Made by a program: the position numbers and the translations under genes | The notes under the pieces: generated by a model | Told to the model about the DNA's origin: nothing | Databases searched by the model: none | Seen by the model: only the letters and a program-made list of their open reading frames with translations | DNA from: an uncultured Pirellulales bacterium | Lineage (GTDB): Bacteria > Planctomycetota > Planctomycetia > Pirellulales > Thermoguttaceae | Assembly: GCA_938015445.1 (NCBI GenBank) | Contig: CALLPE010000027.1 | Coordinates: forward strand, 1-64,000 | DNA: 64,000 nucleotides | Reading direction: 5' to 3' | Shown here: piece after piece, positions 57,553-64,000 of the stretch | Layout of the letters: the number at the start of each line of letters is the position of its first letter | How positions within the stretch are numbered: the first letter of the stretch is position 1

Positions 57553-60186
57553 ATGTTCATTTCACCGTGGTTTGCCGTCGCCGGCCTGATAGCTGCTTCC
57601 GGGCCGGTAATCATCCATTTGCTGAACCGGCGCCGGTTCAAGATCGTCCACTGGGCGGCCATGGATTTTCTGCGCGAGGCGGTACACCGCAGCCGGCGCA
57701 TCCTCCGGTTGCAAGACCTGCTGCTGCTGGCCTTGCGCACTTTGTGCATTTTGCTGTTTGGGTTGGCGTTGGCCCGGCCGCTGTTGACCCGCTCTGCGGC
57801 GGTGGACAACCCCGATCAGCCTGTCCATGCCGTGGTGCTGGTCGATAACAGCTTGAGCATGGGCTACCAGAAGCTCAGCGGCACGGTGCTATCGGAGGCG
57901 CAAGCCCGCGCCGCCGAGTTCATCGACAGCCTTCCTCGCGGCAGTCGCATATCGGTACTGCCCACGTGCGGCTCGGCGGTCGGTTTCAGCTACGACGCCT
58001 ACTACTCCAAGGAGGAGGCCAAAGAGGCGTTGGGGCGGATCGAGGCAGTCGATCGTTCCGCTCGCCCCCACGAAACACTCGAAATAGCTCTGGAGGCCTG
58101 CCGGCGCCTGTCCAATCCGGCTGGCAAACAGGTGGTGCTATTCACAGATCAGCAGACTGCGCGCTGGAACTTTCAGGCACTGAAAGACTTCTTGCAGGCC
58201 ATTCCCGGCGGATTGAAGATCGAACAGTTGCGCAACGACGATCCTTCGAATGCCTGGGTAGCCGAGGTGCAACTGCGCGACGGCGTGGCCGACATGGACT
58301 CGCCCGCCCACTTCCTGGCCACCATCGGCTACCGCGGCAGCCAGCCGCGCCGCGACGTGAAAGTCACGCTGTGGATCGAAGGCCAGCCGGTGGCCGACCA
58401 AATTGTGGAGCTTCAACCGGGCCAGCAGCGGCAGGTAGAGTTCCCGCCGTACCAGTTCGATTTGCAGGCCGAGCCAGGCAAGCCCAACTATGTTACCGTC
58501 GAGGTAGCGATCGAGCCGCCCGATAACCTTCCGGAAGATGACCGGCGGTTCCTGGTCGTCCCAGTAGTGGCTTCGCTGCCTGTGGTGTTCGTGGACCAAT
58601 GGGGTGCCGAGGAAGAGCCGCGGGCGGAGCGTTACGGGTATACATATTTCCTCCGGCGATTGATCGCCCCGGTGACGGCCCAAACACTGCGCGAAAAGCA
58701 GCCGTTGCGCATCGAGCGCCGCCGGCTGGAGGAGCTGGACCGAACAGTGTTGGAAGACGCCCGTTTCGTGGTAATCGCCGGCGTGCCGGGGCCGGAGCGC
58801 AATACTGTCTCGTTGCTGCGGGAATATGTGGAACAGGGGGGCAACTTGCTCATCGCCGCCGGGGGCGAGTTCGACCCACACTTGTGGACCGAAACTGCCT
58901 GGCTAGACGGACTGGGCATACTGCCCGTCCCCCTGGAGCCGGTCATCGAAGGACGTATCCCCGGAACCGACGACGGCAGCGGCGCCCCAGCAGAACCGTT
59001 CCGGCTGGATTTCGATAGCCTCAAAGACCGGCAGTACTTCATCAGCGAGCTGGAGAGCCAGCAGGTATTGCAGGAGATTTACTCCGATGCGCTTTTCTTC
59101 CGTACGGTCAAAGCCGACGTCAGCCAGCAGGTGCGCCAGCAGATAATTCGGGCCGTTGCCGAGGATATCGCCACGCGACGACGCGCGCTAGAGACCATCA
59201 ACAAGCAGATCGAGGAACTGACGGCCCTGGACCTCAAAGGCCGGCTGTCGGTGGCACAACGGCAGAGCCTGGCCAACCTGGAGCAAGAGCGTGCCCGACT
59301 TGCCCCGAGCTGGCTAGCTTGGGCCGATACAGCCCAACTGGCCGAGGACAAACGTCCGGCCGACGAAGTGGCCGAAGAAAGTCGACCGGATGTGCTGGCC
59401 CGCTACACCAACGGGCTGCCATTCATGATCGAGCGGAGGATCGGTCGGGGCCGAGTGGTGCTGGTCACCAGCAGCGTGTTTCCGGACTGGAACATCATGC
59501 CGCTGACCAAAGCCAGCTTCGTGTATGCCCGTTTGCTCCGCCAAATGTTGCACGACAGCCTGCCGGTCAGAAACATCAGCACCGAGCGAAGTTTGGTTTT
59601 GCCCATCTCCGCCGCGGAGCGCGTCGCCCAGTTCATCCGCACCTCTGCCGACGGCCAAGAGGAATTGCTGGCGGTGGAAGCCGTCGGCGATGGCCGGTTT
59701 GCAGTGGTTATGCAGCCGCAAACGCGCCGGGGCATCTACCGCATTGCTGCGCTGCGCCCACGCAGTACACAGCACCAAGCCTTGGAAGCCAAATTGTGGG
59801 AAGTGCCGGTGGCGGTGAACGGGCCGGCCGAAGAGTCCGACATCCCCACCGCCGAACAACTGGAAATGCTCAAACGTTTGGGACAATCCGTAGGCACAGA
59901 GGGCAACCCGGTCTCGGCCACAGTGTTCCAAGCAGGTGTATTACAGCCGGGTGACCTGGGTTGGCGATTGATGACCGCCGTGCTGATCGGATTGCTCATC
60001 GAACCGCTGATATTGGCCTGGAGCGCTGTGCGCGGCCGCTGGCTGCTGGCGGCAATTTGGTTGGTGCTTCTGGCACTGTTGGTAGCACCGGGAATGCCGC
60101 TGGAATGGATACTGGTCGGGGCGCTGTGCGCCCTGATTGTGCAACTGGCCCTGATGAGTTGGCCCGCAGCAGCAAGCGATGCCTAA
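57553..60186 (+). CDS. BatA-like membrane protein with VWA-type domain
   Basis: An 877-residue protein. The N-terminus (PVIIHLLNRRRFKIVHWAAMDFL) is the BatA/aerotolerance signature, and is followed by two membrane helices (LLLLALRTLCILLFGLALAR). A VWA domain follows with MIDAS-like D98-N-S-L-S. Residues 330-700 include a glutamine-amidotransferase-like or DUF-type middle part, and two helices lie at the C-terminus. In the known group MoxR, DUF58, BatA and further VWA genes act together, probably in metal or protein assembly at the membrane. Here MoxR and DUF58 are absent from the window. Confidence 0.85.
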   Translation: MFISPWFAVAGLIAASGPVIIHLLNRRRFKIVHWAAMDFLREAVHRSRRILRLQDLLLLALRTLCILLFGLALARPLLTRSAAVDNPDQPVHAVVLVDNSLSMGYQKLSGTVLSEAQARAAEFIDSLPRGSRISVLPTCGSAVGFSYDAYYSKEEAKEALGRIEAVDRSARPHETLEIALEACRRLSNPAGKQVVLFTDQQTARWNFQALKDFLQAIPGGLKIEQLRNDDPSNAWVAEVQLRDGVADMDSPAHFLATIGYRGSQPRRDVKVTLWIEGQPVADQIVELQPGQQRQVEFPPYQFDLQAEPGKPNYVTVEVAIEPPDNLPEDDRRFLVVPVVASLPVVFVDQWGAEEEPRAERYGYTYFLRRLIAPVTAQTLREKQPLRIERRRLEELDRTVLEDARFVVIAGVPGPERNTVSLLREYVEQGGNLLIAAGGEFDPHLWTETAWLDGLGILPVPLEPVIEGRIPGTDDGSGAPAEPFRLDFDSLKDRQYFISELESQQVLQEIYSDALFFRTVKADVSQQVRQQIIRAVAEDIATRRRALETINKQIEELTALDLKGRLSVAQRQSLANLEQERARLAPSWLAWADTAQLAEDKRPADEVAEESRPDVLARYTNGLPFMIERRIGRGRVVLVTSSVFPDWNIMPLTKASFVYARLLRQMLHDSLPVRNISTERSLVLPISAAERVAQFIRTSADGQEELLAVEAVGDGRFAVVMQPQTRRGIYRIAALRPRSTQHQALEAKLWEVPVAVNGPAEESDIPTAEQLEMLKRLGQSVGTEGNPVSATVFQAGVLQPGDLGWRLMTAVLIGLLIEPLILAWSAVRGRWLLAAIWLVLLALLVAPGMPLEWILVGALCALIVQLALMSWPAAASDA

Positions 60187-60214
60187 ACGATAACCGTAGT
60201 CTGATGGTGACGTG

Positions 60215-60304
60215 TTAGCAGCCGGGAAACATTTACAACATGCGACTAGCAGGCTCCGATTAGCAGTCGGGAAACATACATAACCCGCGACTAGCGTTGT
60301 CCGA
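60215..60304. repeat. 45-bp imperfect tandem duplication
   Basis: Units 60215-60259 and 60260-60304 share TTAGCAG-CGGGAAACAT and GCGACTAGC blocks, with about a fifth of positions changed. It lies downstream of the BatA-like gene. Confidence 0.9.
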
Positions 60305-60376
60305 CAGTCGGCGCAGCAGCGGCGTCCGTCGGGCGGGGGTGAACCAGGTTACGTACGCGACAAAGCGAAAACAGCG

Positions 60377-60414
60377 AAAACAGCCAACTTGAGCTAAAAC
60401 AGCCAACTTGATGG
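60377..60414. repeat. 19-bp tandem duplication upstream of the VWA gene
   Basis: AAAACAGCCAACTTGA starts copies at 60377 and 60396 (19 bp each, last three bases differ). Just to the left AGCGAAAAC is duplicated exactly (60364-60372, 60373-60381). The second copy ends a few bases before the ribosome site of the gene at 60428. Confidence 0.95.
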
Positions 60415-60427
60415 TAAAGGTGATTGC

Positions 60428-62923
60428 ATGAGTTTTGGCGAGGTGCTGGTAAGGTTTTTGGGGCTGGGGCGCCTGTTCGGGCTGGAGGAAGCCCGACACA
60501 TCGAAAGCTACGAGCTTTCCCTAGGCGCGGCTTGGGCCCAAGAAGCCCCCGGTTGGCTGTTTTTCGGCTGCGTGGGCCTGGCCATGCTGGCCGCGCTGTT
60601 CTACACCCGCTATCAGCGGCAGAAGCATCCCGGCGCCCGCGGCTTGCTGGGGGTGCTGCGTGCAGCGGCGTTGTGCATCCTGCTTATTTTGTTGGCCGAA
60701 CCGGTTCTGACAGCGCGGGTGACTAGCCAGAAACGTCCTACGCTATGGCTGCTGTTCGACGGCACCGGCAGCATGAGCATGGCCGATCAGTTCCCAGCAG
60801 ATGAACGTCAGCAGATCGAACAAGCGCTGGCTGTGCGGCGGCAGCAGAGCGAGGACTCGACCGGCGCCGACCAGCCCCTGACCCGAAACGACTATCTGAA
60901 GGCCCTGGTCACAAAACCAGAAGAGAACCTGCTGGAGCAGTTGCATAAGCGGTTTCGGCTTCGGGCGTTTATTTTGGACCGCCGCGAAGGGGTGCGCTCG
61001 CTGGAGCTGCTGGGCGAAGACCGCCGCAGTCTGGACCTGAATCGGCTGGCCGAACAATTGACCACCGAAGGAACCGAAACCGCCATTGGCGCCGCCCTGC
61101 TAGACCTGGCCCGACGCGAATCCACCAGCAATCTGGCCGGGCTGGTGATCTTCAGCGACTTTTGCCAGAACAGTGGACCGCCTGCCGAACCGGCGGCCAA
61201 AAGCCTGGGGGTACCGATTTACACAGTGGGCTTCGGGGCCCGGACAGCCATGAACGTGGCCGTAGAAAGCATCGACGCCCCACCCATGATCAAAAAAGAC
61301 GAACAAGGCACCGTGCGTGTTACTGTCCGTCAGCAGGGTTTCGACAACCACAAGGTGCAGGTCGCCCTGCTGGCCACGCAGCTTGGCGGGCAGGAGGGCG
61401 AAACCCCGCACACCGTCACCATCGACGAAAAATCGCTTGAGCTGACTGGACCGTTCCAGACGGTCGAGTTCCAATACAAGCCCGATCGGGCAGGGCGATT
61501 CAACCTCACGGCCCACGTGGAACACTTGGACGGCGAGCTCATCGAGGAAGACAACCGCCGGCAGCGCGAAATCACCATTCTGGACGACTACATGCGACTG
61601 CTGTTCGTAGAGTACGAACCGACCTGGGAATGGCGGTTCATCAAAGAGGTGTTCCACCGCGACAAATTGGTGGGCTTGCAGGGGTTCCGTACTTTTCTGC
61701 GCTCTTCGGACCCGCGTGTCCGCCAGACGAACGAAATGTTCCTGCCCACCATGACCCCGCCCCGTAGCGAGTTCTTCAAGTACGACGTTATCTTCTTGGG
61801 CGATATGCCGGCCACGGCCCTCAGCCCACGCTTCTGCGAAATGGTCAAAGAGTTCGTCCGCGAGTTCAACGGCGGGTTGGTGATACTGTCGGGGCCGCGT
61901 TTCGGGGTCGGTCAACTGGTCGATACGCCGCTGGGCGAACTGCTGCCGGTGATCGTCGATCCAGCAGCCCGCATCCACGACAAGGAACCTTTCCGCCTGC
62001 GACTTACGCCCATGTCGGAGAACTTCTCCTTCATGCGCCTGGCCGGCGAAACGCTGGAAGAAAATCAGCGTGCCTGGGACAATCTCGGACTGCTGCCCTG
62101 GTACCAGCCGGTAGTGCGCCGCCATCCGCTGGCACAGGTCTTGGCCGAGCATCCCACGCACACCACCGTGGGTGGGAAAGAGCGCCAGCCGCTTATTGCC
62201 CTCCGCCAGTTCGGCAAGGGGGGCCGGGGCATGGTGGTCTATCTGGGCTTCAACGAAACGTGGCGTCTCCGCCGCAAGTACGGCGAACGGTATTACCGGC
62301 AGTTCTGGGCGCAACTTATCCACACTTTGGCGCTGAACCACGCCCTGGGCGACCAGAAGCGCTTCGTGGTCAGCACCGACCGCGAGGAACATTACAAGCC
62401 GGAAGAAGAGGTCGTCCTGCGCGTGGACGCCTACGACAGCGAGTTCCGCCCGCTCGGCGAAAAAGATCTGCCCGACAAAAAACTCCGCGGCGAGTTGGTG
62501 CTGCCGGCCAAGGCGGCCATCGGCGGCCAGAGCGTGCAACCGCTCAGCTTGACGCTGGTGAAGGACGGGTCGTTCGAAACGCGCTTTCCGGTCACCGCCC
62601 CCGGCGAATACCGCGTCCGGGTGTTCGATCCGACGTCCAAAACTTGGACCGAAAAGACCTTTGCCGTCAAGAGCGTGGCCCTAGAACGCGAAGCGGCCAC
62701 GCGAAACGTCGCCTTGCAAGAGGCGTTGGCGGGCATGTTCCCCGGCGGCCGCAGCTACGAGCTGACCAACGTCGATCGCCTGCCGGAGCAGATCCGCTTG
62801 ACGCCGAGGCTGGAAACCAACATCGAAGTCATCCCCCTGTGGAATACCTGGCTGTGTTTCGGCCTGGTGGTGGTGCTGCTATTGAGCGAATGGCTCGTGC
62901 GGAAGCTGGTGAACCTGCCATGA
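60428..62923 (+). CDS. VWA-domain membrane protein (BatA-cluster type)
   Basis: An 831-residue protein. The N-terminus has two membrane helices (LFFGCVGLAMLAALFYTRY and LGVLRAAALCILLILLAEPVL). A VWA-type domain begins at LWLLFDGTGSMSMAD, whose MIDAS is D111-x-T113-x-S115, and the SVGLFGAR-like strand LGVPIYTVGFGAR follows. A large middle part (residues 380-650, with GPRFGVGQLVDTPLGELLPV) resembles the glutamine-amidotransferase-like segment of such proteins, and a final helix (LCFGLVVVLLLSEWLV) ends it. AAAGGTGA precedes ATG 60428. It overlaps the next gene by 4 bp (ATGA). Confidence 0.87.
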   Translation: MSFGEVLVRFLGLGRLFGLEEARHIESYELSLGAAWAQEAPGWLFFGCVGLAMLAALFYTRYQRQKHPGARGLLGVLRAAALCILLILLAEPVLTARVTSQKRPTLWLLFDGTGSMSMADQFPADERQQIEQALAVRRQQSEDSTGADQPLTRNDYLKALVTKPEENLLEQLHKRFRLRAFILDRREGVRSLELLGEDRRSLDLNRLAEQLTTEGTETAIGAALLDLARRESTSNLAGLVIFSDFCQNSGPPAEPAAKSLGVPIYTVGFGARTAMNVAVESIDAPPMIKKDEQGTVRVTVRQQGFDNHKVQVALLATQLGGQEGETPHTVTIDEKSLELTGPFQTVEFQYKPDRAGRFNLTAHVEHLDGELIEEDNRRQREITILDDYMRLLFVEYEPTWEWRFIKEVFHRDKLVGLQGFRTFLRSSDPRVRQTNEMFLPTMTPPRSEFFKYDVIFLGDMPATALSPRFCEMVKEFVREFNGGLVILSGPRFGVGQLVDTPLGELLPVIVDPAARIHDKEPFRLRLTPMSENFSFMRLAGETLEENQRAWDNLGLLPWYQPVVRRHPLAQVLAEHPTHTTVGGKERQPLIALRQFGKGGRGMVVYLGFNETWRLRRKYGERYYRQFWAQLIHTLALNHALGDQKRFVVSTDREEHYKPEEEVVLRVDAYDSEFRPLGEKDLPDKKLRGELVLPAKAAIGGQSVQPLSLTLVKDGSFETRFPVTAPGEYRVRVFDPTSKTWTEKTFAVKSVALEREAATRNVALQEALAGMFPGGRSYELTNVDRLPEQIRLTPRLETNIEVIPLWNTWLCFGLVVVLLLSEWLVRKLVNLP

Positions 62924-64000
62924 CAAAACTGCTCGATCTGCGAAGGCGTCTGGCCCGGCTGCGACGCCGCCGACTGTGGATTCGCCGCGCCACAGCCTAT
63001 AGCACCTTGGCGCTGGCCGTGCTGTGCATCGCAGGTGTGGCTTTCGCAGTAGATTGGATCTGGGAGCTGGACGTTTGGCAGCGCGGGCTGATGCTGCTGG
63101 GGGCCGCTGCGGCCGTCGTCTGGGCCGCTTGGCGTTGGGTCTTCCCCTGGTTGGGCTGGCACGAAACCGATCTGGATATGGCCCTGCTGGTAGAGCGCCA
63201 AAACAACATCGACTCCGACTTGATCGCTGCCGTGCAGTTCGAATGGCCCGAAGCCGCCGACTGGGGTTCCAAACAGCTCGAGCAAGCAGTCATCGACAAT
63301 GTGGCGTTTCTTAGCCCACGGCTGAACGTGCTCAAAGCAGTGACGCTCGACGCACTCAAGCCCCGACTGAAGTGGCTGATTGTTGTGGCCGCGCTGTGGC
63401 TAGTGATGATCGTCGCTGCGCCGCGGCACGTGGCCACTTTCGCCCGACGGATGTGCCTATCGTCGGCCCATTATCCCACTGCCACGCAGATCATCGGTTT
63501 GAAGGTCAACGGTCGGGAAGTGAATCTGGCCTATCCCGGCGACAGTACGGTACGTGTGTACTACGGCCAGCCGGTGGAGTTCGAGGTCATTTGCGCAGGC
63601 CAACTGCCGGCAGAAGGTAGGATCGAACTGGTTTCGCTGCAAAGCGGTCTGCGCAGCAGCGTGGAGCTGACAGATTCACAAAGCAATCGGCAACAGGGCC
63701 AGACGGATGCACTCGACTCGCCCAACGCCGTCGGGATGGAGAAGCCCGGCACGTTGGCCCACGAGAAATCGATCTTTGCGGCGTCGCAGCCACCAAACGC
63801 GGCTGAAGCCAAAACCGCCGAGGCTTTTTCAGAAGCCCCATCCGATGGCACCAGCGGAGTATACATCGCGCGCGTGCCTCGCTTGGTCGAAGACGCCAAG
63901 TATCAGGTGCAGATCGGCGTCGGCTGGTCGGAACGCCCCTGGCGCCGCTGGTTGGGGTTCTTCGTGGGCAGCCGGCGCGGTAAGGCATGGACCGATTTCG
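62920..64000 (+). CDS. Membrane protein of the BatA cluster, N-terminal part
   Basis: This frame starts ATG at 62920 overlapping the previous stop (ATGA) and is open to the window edge (360 codons seen). Residues 1-20 are very basic (MTKLLDLRRRLARLRRRRL), followed by two membrane helices (YSTLALAVLCIAGVAFAV and LMLLGAAAAVVWAAWRWVF), and a third near residue 150 (WLIVVAALWLVMIVAA). The later part is soluble, beta-rich and Ser/Ala-rich. Proteins of this kind close BatA-type operons in planctomycetes; the function is unknown. The full length cannot be judged. Confidence 0.75.
   Translation, partial: MTKLLDLRRRLARLRRRRLWIRRATAYSTLALAVLCIAGVAFAVDWIWELDVWQRGLMLLGAAAAVVWAAWRWVFPWLGWHETDLDMALLVERQNNIDSDLIAAVQFEWPEAADWGSKQLEQAVIDNVAFLSPRLNVLKAVTLDALKPRLKWLIVVAALWLVMIVAAPRHVATFARRMCLSSAHYPTATQIIGLKVNGREVNLAYPGDSTVRVYYGQPVEFEVICAGQLPAEGRIELVSLQSGLRSSVELTDSQSNRQQGQTDALDSPNAVGMEKPGTLAHEKSIFAASQPPNAAEAKTAEAFSEAPSDGTSGVYIARVPRLVEDAKYQVQIGVGWSERPWRRWLGFFVGSRRGKAWTDF

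Overview
The window is GC-rich bacterial chromosome that reads as a planctomycete, most likely of the Pirellulales type. The evidence is the gene repertoire: three secreted Gfo/Idh/MocA oxidoreductases with twin-arginine signals, a DUF1080 (3-keto-disaccharide hydrolase-like) protein, a DUF1559 prepilin-like protein, a PEP-CTERM protein, a DUF1570 protein, aerotolerance-type BatA/VWA membrane proteins, and a phage-type integrase tail of the planctomycete kind. KdsB (CMP-KDO synthesis) implies a Gram-negative outer membrane with KDO. All identifications come from reading the translated sequence; no database search was possible.

Layout. 1-470: C-terminal remnant of a tyrosine recombinase running up to the 3' end of tRNA-Ala(GGC), a probable integration boundary. 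0.8-10.9 kb: a YchF-like P-loop ATPase, a secreted glycoside hydrolase with a DUF5060 domain, a PEP-CTERM protein, the error-prone polymerase DnaE2 and a TatD nuclease. 11.1-23.1 kb: a leftward respiratory complex I operon in the order nuoA-C-D-H-J-K-L-M-N. It keeps the membrane arm and the C/D subunits, but the iron-sulfur subunits B and I and the NADH module E/F/G are absent. 23.4-31.8 kb: a TPR protein with a decayed SEC-C motif, an SDR divergent from a PfkB sugar kinase, a 4Fe-4S aldo/keto reductase, and an ACT-domain plus UPF0210 gene pair. 32-44.6 kb: sugar-oxidation and secreted functions (Gfo/Idh proteins, DUF1080, nucleoside hydrolase) mixed with trpC, two HEAT-type proteins and a prepilin-like protein. 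44.8-48.9 kb: a three-gene leftward cluster of an ExeA-like AAA ATPase, a CpsD-like ATPase with a decayed Walker A, and a Gln/Pro-rich single-pass membrane protein, resembling the ATPase plus tyrosine autokinase pairs of exopolysaccharide loci. 49.8-55.7 kb: a hypothetical protein built of two homologous domains, tRNA-Leu(UAG), a DUF1570 gluzincin-like protein, kdsB and a tandem metallo-beta-lactamase protein. 56.2-64 kb: an alpha/alpha-toroid repeat protein and a rightward run of BatA-like, VWA and membrane genes that leaves the window.

The most unusual signal is not a gene. Short tandem duplications (units of 9-45 bp, 2-8 copies, partly degenerate) recur throughout: in intergenic spacers, across stop codons (nuoN, the 35.8 kb oxidoreductase, the DUF1570 gene), over ribosome-binding regions, and in frame inside coding sequence (DnaE2, NuoL, the N-terminus of the 32 kb oxidoreductase, and the N-terminus of the 37.3 kb HEAT protein with eight 6-residue repeats). 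The unit sequences differ at each site, so this looks like a repeated local duplication process rather than one mobile repeat family.
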